A DNA stretch of 64,000 bases from Actinospica robiniae DSM 44927 (GCF_000504285.1 NZ_KI632511.1:4461372-4525371), one strand, 5' to 3'; shown: positions 25,610 through 32,804, numbered from the stretch's first letter. Made by a program: numbers and translations. The notes: generated by a model not told the origin, from the letters alone.

Positions 25610-27528
25610 CCGGCCCGCCCGGCGACCGTGGTCGGCGCCGCGGTGGCGACAACCGTCGTACTCTGATATCCCTCGGCCTGTGTCTCGAACATCTCGGCGT
25701 ATCCGCCGCCGAGGGCGAGAAGCTCCTCGTGGGTTCCGCGCTCGGCCACCTGTCCTCCCGCAAGCACCACGATCTCGTCGGCGTCCCGCACGGCCCCGAG
25801 CCGGTGCGAGATGAGCAGGCTCGCGGATCCGCGGCGCAGATCGCGCAGCACCCGGTGTACCTCCGCCTCGGCCCTGGGATCGAGTCCGGAGGAGGGTTCG
25901 TCGAGGATGAGCACGTCGCGGTCGCTGCGGAGCAGTCCGCGTGCGACGGCGATGCGCTGCCACTGGCCGCCGGAGGGCACCACTCCCTCGTCGGCGTCCC
26001 CGCCGTCCTCCACGTGGATGCGGGAGAGCATCGTGTGGTAGCCGCGCGGCAGCCCGGAGATGAAATCGTGGACACCGGCGCGCCGCGCGGCCTCCTCGCA
26101 CCGCTCGGGATCGGCGGCACCGAGGTCGCCCACACCGATGTTCTCCAGAGCGGTCATGTCGTAGCACATGAAATCCTGCAGCACGGTCCCGATCCGCTCC
26201 CTCAGCTCCCCCGGCTCGAACTCTCGCAAGTCGACCCCGTCCCACAGGATGCTGCCGCGGACCGGGTCGTACATCCGGCACAGGAGCTTGACCAGAGTGC
26301 TCTTGCCCGCGCCGTTCTCCCCGACGACGGCCGTCGACCTGCCCGCCGGGATGCGCAGGTCGACCCCGCGCAGCACCCAGTCGGCCGTCGGACTATAGCG
26401 GAACCAGACGTCGCGCAACTCAATACCCTGTTCCAGCCGGGCCGGCCGGCGCGGAGGCACCGGAACCGGCAGATCCGGGCCGGCGGTCGCCACCTCTTGG
26501 AAACTCGCGTACATCAATGCCGACGTGTGGGCGTCGGACACCGAGCCCGCCGAACCCGTCAGCGCGCCCTGCACCCCGGCTGTGGCGCTGAGCAGAACGG
26601 TGACATCGCCCACGGAGAAATGCCCGCTCGCGGCCCGCCACAACGCCCAAGCCGTGACCGCCGCCGTCAGCAGCGCGCCGGCCGCCCCGCACAGCGCCTG
26701 CGTCCGCACGACGCGCAGCTCGATCGAACGCTCGACCGAGTTGATCAGACGCTGGTCCCGGTGCACCCGCTCCCGGAAGAAGTCCCCCAGTCCGAAGGCG
26801 CGCACCTCCTTGACCGCTCGCGGATCGGCAAGCAGGGACTGCGCCAGCATTCTGCGTCGCAGCGCGGGCCCGTTGCGCCACACGCCCTGAACCCGGCGCC
26901 GACCGCTGACCATCTGCGCGTACATGCCCGGAACGGCCGCCGCCACGACCAGCACCGCGGCCGGCGGACTGACCGCCGCGGCGCCCGCGACGAATCCGAC
27001 GATCGTCATCGCGCTCCGGAGGAGCGCGACGATCGAGTTCACCAGTTGGGAGGGCGCCTGCAGACCGCCCATCTGCGCGATCCGGAGCCGGTCCTGGAAG
27101 GCGGGGTCCTCGAAGCGCGCGAGACCCTGGAAGCGGTTGACCGCACGGAACAAATCGTCCTGCACCCGCAGCGCGATCGTGCGGCGAGCGGCGCCCTGAA
27201 GGTAATTCCCGGCCACCGGCAGGACGGTGGCCACGACTCCGGCGACGCACACCAGCACAGCCGCACGCACCGGCAGCCCGCCGGGGTGGGGGCCGCTGAT
27301 CGCGTCGAGCACGGCCTTCGTCTCCCAGGCCGCGATGGGCATCGACACACCCGCCGCCAGCGAGATCAGCACGCTGAGTCCCAGTGTCCACGGGCTCTCG
27401 CGCCAGGCGAGCGCGATCGCGCGGACGGCCGCGTTCACCGCCGCACCGGCTCTAGGCAGCTCGCCCCCGGAGACCGGGGCGCGGTGACCGATGCGTGGGG
27501 CGGCCTCCGCGGAATCGGACCGCCTCAT
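25606..27528 (-). CDS. ABC exporter (fused transmembrane and ATPase domains)
   Basis: A 640-residue type IV exporter half-transporter. About five to six helices lie in residues 40-340, then a complete ATPase domain: Walker A GENGAGKST, signature PSGGQWQR, Walker B VLILDEPSSGLD and His in ISHRLG. There is no N-terminal C39 peptidase domain, so it does not itself cleave a leader. The neighbouring S26 peptidase may supply that. The ATG at 27528 overlaps the stop of the thioredoxin-like gene (ATGA). It is the best candidate to export the cysteine-rich peptides. Confidence 0.9.
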   Translation of the reverse strand: MRRSDSAEAAPRIGHRAPVSGGELPRAGAAVNAAVRAIALAWRESPWTLGLSVLISLAAGVSMPIAAWETKAVLDAISGPHPGGLPVRAAVLVCVAGVVATVLPVAGNYLQGAARRTIALRVQDDLFRAVNRFQGLARFEDPAFQDRLRIAQMGGLQAPSQLVNSIVALLRSAMTIVGFVAGAAAVSPPAAVLVVAAAVPGMYAQMVSGRRRVQGVWRNGPALRRRMLAQSLLADPRAVKEVRAFGLGDFFRERVHRDQRLINSVERSIELRVVRTQALCGAAGALLTAAVTAWALWRAASGHFSVGDVTVLLSATAGVQGALTGSAGSVSDAHTSALMYASFQEVATAGPDLPVPVPPRRPARLEQGIELRDVWFRYSPTADWVLRGVDLRIPAGRSTAVVGENGAGKSTLVKLLCRMYDPVRGSILWDGVDLREFEPGELRERIGTVLQDFMCYDMTALENIGVGDLGAADPERCEEAARRAGVHDFISGLPRGYHTMLSRIHVEDGGDADEGVVPSGGQWQRIAVARGLLRSDRDVLILDEPSSGLDPRAEAEVHRVLRDLRRGSASLLISHRLGAVRDADEIVVLAGGQVAERGTHEELLALGGGYAEMFETQAEGYQSTTVVATAAPTTVAGRAG

Positions 27529-28067
27529 CCGCGAGTGCCCGCTCGCTCCACCTGGGGCAGTTCCGCCGGATCGGTGCTCCACGGACCGATCAGCGCACCC
27601 GGGCCGATGAACCCATAGGCGGGTGTCGCGCGGATCTGGAACCGCTCGGACAACGCGCCGCCAGGGTTCTCGGCCACGACAACACCGAGCGAGCCCAGTT
27701 CCTGCCAGTGTTCTGCCGAGACCTCACCGTCTTCGATCACGACGAACAACACGCGATCCGGCGCGAAGCCGGTCGAGTGGACGTAGGCGCCCATCGCGGA
27801 CAGCTTCTCCCAGCAGAAGGGGCAGCGTGCCCGGAGGAAGATCAGCAGGCCGCCGTCCGCGAACATGGCACTGGTCGCCGCAGCGCCGTCACGCGCGGTG
27901 GCCTCGAAATCGGGCAGCGTCCCACCCCGGGCCAACCCCGAAACGGCCGGCGGCTCGCTCGCCGGAGCCGAACCGCGCAGCTTGCGCACGATCGCCAGGC
28001 TCAGCAGGAGATTGAGCACGCCGAGGGCGCCGACCAGGATGACCGCGACGGTCAGGATAGGGGACAT
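27525..28067 (-). CDS. Membrane-anchored thioredoxin-like protein (MauD/TlpA type)
   Basis: A 180-residue protein with an N-terminal membrane helix (TVAVILVGALGVLNLLLSLA) and an extracytoplasmic thioredoxin fold. The active site is RARCPFCW (CxxC) and the cis-Pro loop is RATPAYGF. It should oxidise, reduce or shuffle disulfides outside the membrane. Sitting next to a MauE-like protein and six-cysteine peptides, it is analogous to the thiol-disulfide oxidoreductases found in sublancin-type loci. Good TGGAGG ribosome site. Confidence 0.88.
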   Translation of the reverse strand: MSPILTVAVILVGALGVLNLLLSLAIVRKLRGSAPASEPPAVSGLARGGTLPDFEATARDGAAATSAMFADGGLLIFLRARCPFCWEKLSAMGAYVHSTGFAPDRVLFVVIEDGEVSAEHWQELGSLGVVVAENPGGALSERFQIRATPAYGFIGPGALIGPWSTDPAELPQVERAGTRG

Positions 28068-28110
28068 GGCGGCCTCCAGGGGTCTGGGACGGAGTGATGG
28101 AAGAAACCTG

Positions 28111-28677
28111 TCATGTTCGAGGCTCGAGGTACGAGGCTCCGCGTGGCGCGCCGGGAGCCGCGGGATCCGGAGCGTCGAAGAGGGCTGCGAGATCTTCTAA
28201 CCGCACCACCAGCACGGTGACCACGACCGCCGGCAGGCAGGCGAAGGCGAATCGGGCAAACGAGCCGGTCGCAGGGCTCTGCACCAGCGGCACCACCCCG
28301 GCCGCGGCCAGCGCCAGATCACGCCACAGATGAAGCGCGCCGAGCGGGCGTCGCCCGTCGGAGCCGAAACAGGCGCACGTCGCCTGCACCCTGGAACGGC
28401 TGGCGCGCACGATGACCAGGATGAAGACGCCGAGCAGGACCTCAGTGGCGACGAGCGCCGGCCGCGCGGTCCTCGGCACGAGAAGGCCGACGGCGACACA
28501 GAACTCGACCACTGCGAGCAGGACCGCGAGCGTTCGGGCGGCCCACCGGGGCACGGAGACAGGAGCGAATCCACGCAGCGCGTCAGCGAACGAGCGCAAG
28601 GTACGAACCTTGCCCAGCGCGGAAGCTCCGAATACACCGGCGAGCGCAAGCCGCAAGCACAGTGCGAACAGCGACAT
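28111..28677 (-). CDS. MauE/DoxX-like redox-associated membrane protein
   Basis: A 188-residue protein with four to five transmembrane helices and the MauE-family motif TCACFG, a Cys-x-Cys pair between helices. MauE-type proteins pass reducing or oxidising equivalents to MauD-like thioredoxins, here encoded 43 bases downstream. I chose the ATG at 28677, where AGGAGGA lies five bases upstream. A decayed second copy lies between the two peptide genes. In this operon it probably sets the redox state needed to form three disulfides per peptide. Confidence 0.87.
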   Translation of the reverse strand: MSLFALCLRLALAGVFGASALGKVRTLRSFADALRGFAPVSVPRWAARTLAVLLAVVEFCVAVGLLVPRTARPALVATEVLLGVFILVIVRASRSRVQATCACFGSDGRRPLGALHLWRDLALAAAGVVPLVQSPATGSFARFAFACLPAVVVTVLVVRLEDLAALFDAPDPAAPGAPRGASYLEPRT

Positions 28678-28714
28678 GAGTCCTCCTGCCGGTCTCAGCA
28701 CGACGGCGCGTGCT

Positions 28715-28748
28715 GTCGTCCGCCCGCCACCGGTGGCGGGCGGACGAC
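28715..28748 (-). terminator. 17-bp perfect hairpin after peptide gene 1
   Basis: GTCGTCCGCCCGCCACC pairs exactly with its complement around the central CG, with no loop bases. It lies 22 bases after the stop of peptide 1 and 37 before the MauE start. It may be an attenuator that lets the short peptide message accumulate above the long machinery message. Confidence 0.6.
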
Positions 28749-28769
28749 GGGGTGAATCAGGGACCAGAA

Positions 28770-28982
28770 CTAGCAGACGCCGGCGTACGTGATGATCTGT
28801 CCACTACACAGGTTGTAGTAGCAGTAGACGTAGCCGCTCGGCTTCTCGCACTGCTCCCACTGCTCCCAGCAGCTGCCCTCGTTGACGTTCCTCACGACGC
28901 GGCAGTAGTCCGCCTTGGCCTGCCACGTGGGAACGAGGCGCCCGAGCAGGGAGTCCCCGATGACCTTGAATGGATTCGCCAT
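28770..28982 (-). CDS. Six-cysteine secreted peptide 1 (bacteriocin-like precursor)
   Basis: A 70-residue peptide with an ideal AAGGAGGTGA ribosome site at 28988-28997. Residues 1-26 match the second peptide except for none: MANPFKVIGD then SLLGRLVPTW. An Ala-Lys-Ala sequence (22-24) directly before Asp25 looks like a signal-peptidase AxA site. That would release a 46-residue mature part with Cys27, 38, 45, 54, 59 and the C-terminal Cys70. The core is aromatic-rich (Tyr, Trp) and differs from peptide 2 at most non-cysteine positions between 28 and 64. No known family is recognised. Context (redox pair, exporter, peptidase) suggests an exported disulfide-bonded antimicrobial or signalling peptide. 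Confidence 0.85.
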   Translation of the reverse strand: MANPFKVIGDSLLGRLVPTWQAKADYCRVVRNVNEGSCWEQWEQCEKPSGYVYCYYNLCSGQIITYAGVC

Positions 28983-29063
28983 GGTATTCACCTCCTTATT
29001 GAGGTTGCGCGAAGGCCGCGCCGAACCGGCGCGATCCTCGCGGACCTGGAGCTGCAGTAATCT

Positions 29064-29075
29064 GTAAGCGCTTAC
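29064..29075. promoter_or_regulatory. Operator palindrome GTAAGCGCTTAC of peptide 1
   Basis: A perfect 12-bp palindrome 14 bases downstream of the predicted -10 box and ~80 bases before the start codon. It resembles LacI-family or cre operators (TGTAAGCGCTTAC). An identical site is present at the second peptide gene. The position at about +10 is typical for a repressor block. Confidence 0.6.
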
Positions 29076-29089
29076 CCCGTGCAAGAGCT

Positions 29090-29119
29090 ATCATATGCAG
29101 GGCACTGCTTTACTGTCAA
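29090..29119 (-). promoter_or_regulatory. Promoter of peptide 1
   Basis: TTGACA (29114-29119) and TATGAT (29090-29095) are 18 bp apart on the minus strand: a near-consensus housekeeping promoter, rare in such GC-rich DNA. The transcript would have a leader of ~100 nt conserved between both peptide genes. Confidence 0.75.
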
Positions 29120-29164
29120 TATCAGTGCTCTAACTTCCAATGACAGAAAGTTGATAATCAGTTG

Positions 29165-29270
29165 TCGCCAACCGGCATCGGTGAAGAACCGGGCGAGCGA
29201 GCCGGTCACAGGGCCCCGCCCAAGCGGCACCACCCCGGCCCCGGCCGGCGCCGGATCACACCGCGGATGC
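29165..29270 (-). pseudogene. Remnant of a second MauE-like gene
   Basis: On the minus strand the segment encodes AGVVPLGRGPVTGSLARF, matching AGVVPLVQSPATGSFARF in the intact MauE-like protein. At DNA level it matches about 28243-28330, and then jumps to sequence matching ~28702 onward, so ~370 bp were deleted. It shows that the peptide gene was once duplicated together with mauE. Confidence 0.75.
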
Positions 29271-29282
29271 GACGGCGCCTGC

Positions 29283-29320
29283 CGTCGTCCGCTCGCCACC
29301 GGTGGCGAGCGGACGACGGG
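29283..29320 (-). terminator. 19-bp perfect hairpin after peptide gene 2
   Basis: Exact palindrome centred between 29301 and 29302, the counterpart of the hairpin at 28715-28748; single-base changes in the arms are compensated (CCCGCC to CTCGCC with GGCGGG to GGCGAG). The paired changes point to selection on the RNA structure. Confidence 0.65.
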
Positions 29321-29338
29321 GTGAATCAGGGATCAGAA

Positions 29339-29551
29339 CTAGCAGATGCCGGCGTACGCGAGTATCTTCCCATCGCACATGTTGAACGTGCAGTAGGCCT
29401 CGCCGTTCGATGCCGTGCACTGTACGTACTGGACCCAGCAGTAGCCCTCGTTGACGTTCTTCACGGGGACGCAGTGGTCCGCCTTGGCCTGCCACGTGGG
29501 GACGAGGCGGCCGAGCAGGGAGTCCCCGATGACCTTGAATGGATTTGCCAT
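29339..29551 (-). CDS. Six-cysteine secreted peptide 2 (bacteriocin-like precursor)
   Basis: A 70-residue paralog of peptide 1. Residues 1-25 are identical (MANPFKVIGD through the QAKAD segment), all six cysteines (27, 38, 45, 54, 59, 70) are kept, and NVNEG at 32-36 is shared. Between them the sequence has diverged freely, for example EQWEQCEKPSG against VQYVQCTASNG. It has the same AAGGAGGTGA ribosome site (29557-29566), promoter, operator and 3' hairpin. A conserved leader with a variable core is typical of secreted toxin families. It could act with peptide 1 as a two-peptide pair or as an alternative specificity. Confidence 0.85.
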   Translation of the reverse strand: MANPFKVIGDSLLGRLVPTWQAKADHCVPVKNVNEGYCWVQYVQCTASNGEAYCTFNMCDGKILAYAGIC

Positions 29552-29632
29552 GGTATTCACCTCCTTATCGAGGTTGCGCGAAAGCCGCACCGAGCCGGCG
29601 CGATCCTCGCGGACCTGGAGCTGCGGTAATCT

Positions 29633-29644
29633 GTAAGCGCTTAC
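29633..29644. promoter_or_regulatory. Operator palindrome GTAAGCGCTTAC of peptide 2
   Basis: Identical to the site at 29064-29075 and at the same distance from promoter and start codon, so both peptides should answer to the same repressor. No regulator gene is encoded next to the cluster. Confidence 0.6.
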
Positions 29645-29658
29645 CCCGTGCAAGGACT

Positions 29659-29688
29659 ATCATATGCAGGGTTCTGCTTTACCGTCAA
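29659..29688 (-). promoter_or_regulatory. Promoter of peptide 2
   Basis: TTGACG (29683-29688) and TATGAT (29659-29664), 18 bp apart on the minus strand; same layout as the peptide 1 promoter with one base change in the -35 box. Confidence 0.7.
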
Positions 29689-29778
29689 TATCAGTGCTCT
29701 CACTTACTGTGACAGGAGACTGATAATCGATGGTTATCGTCCTGCTTCGAGGGATGATCAGAAGAATCGGGAGGGAAT

Positions 29779-30207
29779 ATGAAGGTCGCGTCTACCGTGG
29801 GCCGCGCCGCCGCGCTCACCGCCCTGTCTGCCCTGGCCGTCGCAGTAGGACTGAGGCCGGTGGTGATCGAGGTCTCCGGCGACTCGATGCGCCCGACCTA
29901 CGCGCCGGGCGATCGTCTCCTCGCCGCCCGGCGGCCGCGGTTGGCCAAGACCGGCCGCTGTGTGGTCCTGCGCCGCGTCACCGCCGGCGATCAGATCGAC
30001 ACCCTCGCCATCAAGCGCCTCGCCGCCGTCGAAGGCGACCCGATCCCCCCCGAAGTGCGCCGCTTCCCCATCGACGGCGGCGGCCCTCTCGTCCCCCGCG
30101 GCATGATCGCGGTCCTCGGCGACGGCGTCCGGAGCACCGACTCGAAGAGCTACGGCCTGATCCCCGCGTCGAGTATCGTGGCCGTGGTGCTGATGAAACT
30201 TTCATAG
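29779..30207 (+). CDS. S26-family signal peptidase of the peptide cluster
   Basis: A 142-residue type I signal-peptidase-like protein with one N-terminal membrane helix (ALTALSALAVAVGL). Its Ser/Lys dyad is Ser36 in SGDSMRPTY and Lys79 in AIKRLAAVEGD, and a GDGVRSTDSKSYG box lies near the C terminus. It is shorter than housekeeping LepB, as accessory S26 enzymes are. It is divergent from the peptide genes, which carry an AxA site before the first cysteine. The exporter lacks a C39 protease, so this is the likely leader-cleaving enzyme. GGGAGG precedes the ATG. Confidence 0.88.
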   Translation: MKVASTVGRAAALTALSALAVAVGLRPVVIEVSGDSMRPTYAPGDRLLAARRPRLAKTGRCVVLRRVTAGDQIDTLAIKRLAAVEGDPIPPEVRRFPIDGGGPLVPRGMIAVLGDGVRSTDSKSYGLIPASSIVAVVLMKLS

Positions 30208-30327
30208 CGGCGCGTGCAGGGGGACTTCATAGCGGCGCGTACAGAGGGAAGCGTGTTCGGGCCTCGCCGTATGCGTCATAGCAGACATCGGCAGCGCGGC
30301 GCCGACGATGGAAGGGATGGGCGGCAC

Positions 30328-30495
30328 ATGGACGATCCGTGGCAGCACATTCCCCCGCTCGCCACAGGCGCGCCACGTCGCCATGGGTGCTCGGACCGCA
30401 CCGTTCGGATTCTGCTCGTGACCTCGATCCTGCTTCTGGCGCTCATGCCAATCCTGATCCTGGCAATGGTCTTGATCATTGCTGCTATCCGATAG
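30328..30495 (+). CDS. Small single-pass membrane protein
   Basis: A 55-residue protein with a polar N terminus and one long C-terminal hydrophobic helix (ILLVTSILLLALMPILILAM). The ATG at 30328 has a weak GAAGGGATGGG upstream; a longer 93-residue reading from 30214 is possible. It follows the signal peptidase on the same strand. Tiny membrane proteins next to bacteriocin genes are often immunity factors, but nothing here proves it. Two direct copies of CTTCATAGCGGCGCGT-like sequence lie between the genes (~30200-30240). Confidence 0.45.
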   Translation: MDDPWQHIPPLATGAPRRHGCSDRTVRILLVTSILLLALMPILILAMVLIIAAIR

Positions 30496-30589
30496 CGGGC
30501 TTCTCGCCACTGCTGACGAACGCTGCGGGCAATGGATAGCTGGCTCCAAGAGCCGCTGACGTCCGACGCGTCAAGGAGTCCGCCGCTCA

Positions 30590-31040
30590 CGGCGGGATGA
30601 CGTCCCGTCTGGTGGGGAAGATACCGACGACGTCGCCGTGGCCTTTGGCCACGCGGGTGAGCAGGTTGCGGGCGAAGCGGACCCGGCAGTGCTGTCAGGA
30701 CGCGCCGTGCGTGACCGCGCTCACGGCAGCACGCAGCCCGGCGTGGACGTCGGAGATGACGAGCTTGACCCCGCCCAGGCCGCGTCGGCGCAGGCTTCTG
30801 AGGAACTCGGTCGCAACGCGGCGTCCTCGCTGTCTCCGACCTGGAAGCCGAGCAGCTCGCGGCGCCCGTCGGCGGAGATGCCGGCGGCGATGACCACGGC
30901 TTGGGAGACGATTCGATGATCGACCCGGGTCTTGCGGTAGGTCGCGTCCAGGAAGATGTACGGGAACGCGATGTGGGACAGCGGCCGGCGGAAGGATTCC
31001 GCTTCGCTCCGACCCAGGTCGACAGCTGATCGGCCAGCGT
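30590..31040 (-). pseudogene. IS256-family transposase relic
   Basis: The minus strand encodes mutator-type transposase pieces: FPYIFLDATYRKTRVDHR with the first catalytic Asp, AGISADGRRELLGF, then after a frameshift LVISDVHAGLRAAV with the second Asp. An in-frame TGA follows, then RFARNLLTRVAKGH. The N-terminal third and the C-terminal part with the catalytic Glu are missing, so the element is dead. Confidence 0.85.
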
Positions 31041-31051
31041 GGCGGGCCGGC

Positions 31052-31372
31052 TTACGCGAGGTGGAAGATCTCGGTGAGTGGGCGCATGGCGGCATCCGGG
31101 GCGGTGCCGTCGAGGTCCTCGAAGAACTCCGCCATCTCGGCCTGCCACAGGGCATTGACCTCGGTGGCGTCCATCTCGGCGCGGGCTCGGTCGAAGTCCT
31201 CGGTTTCCAGGTAGCCGACGAGGATGCCGTCCTCGCGCAGGAAAATGCTGTAGTTGTGCCACCCGGTGCGCGAAAGAGCCTCGCGCATCTCGGGCCACAC
31301 CTCGCGGTGGCGCGAGCGGTATTCCTCGACGCGGTCCGGACGGACCTTCAGCAGGAAGCAGACGCGCTGCAT
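31052..31372 (-). CDS. rhaM: L-rhamnose mutarotase
   Basis: A 106-residue dimeric alpha/beta-barrel (ferredoxin-like) enzyme that interconverts alpha- and beta-L-rhamnose, giving the anomer used by the isomerase. The family pattern is clear: RVCFLLKVRPDRVEEYR, HREVWPEM, GWHNYSIFLREDG, NALWQAEMAEFF. It is the last gene of the CUT1 importer operon, with AGGAGAG before the ATG. A hairpin at 31393-31424 separates it from the binding-protein gene. Confidence 0.93.
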   Translation of the reverse strand: MQRVCFLLKVRPDRVEEYRSRHREVWPEMREALSRTGWHNYSIFLREDGILVGYLETEDFDRARAEMDATEVNALWQAEMAEFFEDLDGTAPDAAMRPLTEIFHLA

Positions 31373-31392
31373 GGACTCTCCTCGTGTGGGTC

Positions 31393-31424
31393 GGTCCCGG
31401 ACGGTCGGTGGACCGTCCGGGACC
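31393..31424 (-). terminator. 14-bp hairpin between binding protein and mutarotase
   Basis: Arms 31393-31406 and 31411-31424 are exact complements with a 4-nt loop. It may stabilise the abundant binding-protein message or partly terminate before rhaM. Confidence 0.5.
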
Positions 31425-31475
31425 GGATCTTCGTGTGAATCAGAGGTACTTATTGCTCAGCCGGCGGGCTCGGGC

Positions 31476-32738
31476 TCAGCCCTTGTAGGCGGAGTCCATA
31501 CCCTTGAGCGCGTCCGCCACGCTCCCCTGGCCGGACAGGAGTTCCTGCATGCCGGTCAGGTGAGCCTGCTGCACCTGCGCGTTGGGCCAGTACGGGTCCG
31601 GGTACGGGAAGGTCTTGTTCTCCTTCTGGTACTCGCCGATCGATGCGATCGACGCCGGAATGGCGCTCTGGGCGTTCTGGATCGCGGGGACGGAGTTGGC
31701 CGCGGTCGCGTAGGCGTCCTCCTCGGCGTCCGAGGACAGGAAGTCGAGGAACTGCTGGGCGAGCGTGGGGTTCTTGGCGTGCGCGTTGATCGCGTACTCG
31801 GCGCCGATGGACGAGGCCAGGTACGTGTCGGACGGGTTGTCGCCGGCCGGGAACGGGTGCAGCTCGAAGTTGCCGCTCGGGCTGTCGACGCGCAGCTGGG
31901 CGATCGCGCCCTGCGTCTGCACGATGCCGAAGGCCTGGCCGGAGGCGACCAGCTTCGCCGCGTCGGGGTACTGCACGCCGAGCGGGTCCTTCTCGAAGCA
32001 GCCCGCCTTGACCATGTCCACATTCATGTTCATCGCCTGCTGCCAGCCGGCCGAGCCGGCGAAGGTCGCCGAGCCGGACGACATCTCCTGGTTGAAGGAG
32101 GGGTCCTTCGCGTAGACCAGCGACGGGATCAGCGCGTAGTCGATGAATTGCACGTTCGACATGGTGCCGCCGCCGAGGGCGAAGGCGGTCTTGCCCTGCG
32201 CCTTCGCGCTGGCGCACAGCTGCAGCACGCCGGTCCAGGTGTCGGGCACGGTCAGGCCGGCCGACTTCAGCGCGTCCATGTTGAAGACCATGCCGATGCC
32301 GCCCACGGTCATCGGGCGCACATAGGTCTTGCCCTGGTACTTGGTCAGGTCCTGGATCCCCGAGGGGATCTGGGAGACGAACGACTCGGAGGACAGGTCC
32401 TTGAGATAGCCGGCCTTGGCCAGCAGGCCCTCCGCGGCGGGGTTGCCCGAACCCGGGTAGGTGTAGAACACGTCGGGACCGTTATTGGCGACCAGCTGCG
32501 TCTGCAGCGTGGTCTGGTACGGGCTGGTGTCGGCCGAGGTCAGAGTGACCTTGACACCGGGGTGCGCCTTCTCGAAGGCGTCGACGATCGGCTGCAGGGC
32601 CGGCTTGTCGTTCTGGACCGTGGCGACGGTCAGGTCCTGCGAGGATTCGCTGGATGTACTGGTTCCGCAGGCACTGAGACTCAGAGCGGCGACTGCGGCC
32701 ATCGGCAGAGCGACAAGACGAGCACGACGGGATACCAC
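31476..32738 (-). CDS. CUT1 sugar-binding lipoprotein
   Basis: A 420-residue extracellular solute-binding protein of family 1. The signal peptide ends LSLSAC with the lipidated cysteine at residue 24, then a Ser-rich linker, and the mature type II binding fold (VATVQNDKPALQPIVDAFEKA; YTYPGSGNPAAEGLL). The GTG start at 32738 is fixed by AAGGAGG; a longer frame exists to 32756. It lies after two permease genes and before rhaM. A substrate containing L-rhamnose, perhaps an oligosaccharide, is therefore the best guess. Confidence 0.92.
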   Translation of the reverse strand: MVSRRARLVALPMAAVAALSLSACGTSTSSESSQDLTVATVQNDKPALQPIVDAFEKAHPGVKVTLTSADTSPYQTTLQTQLVANNGPDVFYTYPGSGNPAAEGLLAKAGYLKDLSSESFVSQIPSGIQDLTKYQGKTYVRPMTVGGIGMVFNMDALKSAGLTVPDTWTGVLQLCASAKAQGKTAFALGGGTMSNVQFIDYALIPSLVYAKDPSFNQEMSSGSATFAGSAGWQQAMNMNVDMVKAGCFEKDPLGVQYPDAAKLVASGQAFGIVQTQGAIAQLRVDSPSGNFELHPFPAGDNPSDTYLASSIGAEYAINAHAKNPTLAQQFLDFLSSDAEEDAYATAANSVPAIQNAQSAIPASIASIGEYQKENKTFPYPDPYWPNAQVQQAHLTGMQELLSGQGSVADALKGMDSAYKG

Positions 32739-32804
32739 GAGTTCCTCCTTGAACAAGGGTGGGGAATGCGTCTGGGTGTACGGACGGGGTTGTGCCTGAC
32801 TCGT

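Noticed and set aside
25610-26281. N-terminal extension of the 1073-residue FtsX permease
   Set aside because: It lies wholly over the ABC exporter's ATPase domain in another frame; the ATGA overlap at 25606-25609 gives the natural start.
25606-27528. Peptidase-containing (C39) bacteriocin exporter
   Set aside because: The N terminus lacks the catalytic Cys/His motifs and is too short for a C39 domain.
28770-29551. Lanthipeptide, lasso or thiopeptide precursors
   Set aside because: No LanB/C/M, macrolactam synthetase, YcaO or radical-SAM genes nearby; conserved feature is an even number of cysteines with redox proteins.
30276-31298. 340-codon minus-strand frame from the membrane protein to rhaM
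   Set aside because: Composite of out-of-frame readings of rhaM, the IS256 relic and intergenic DNA.
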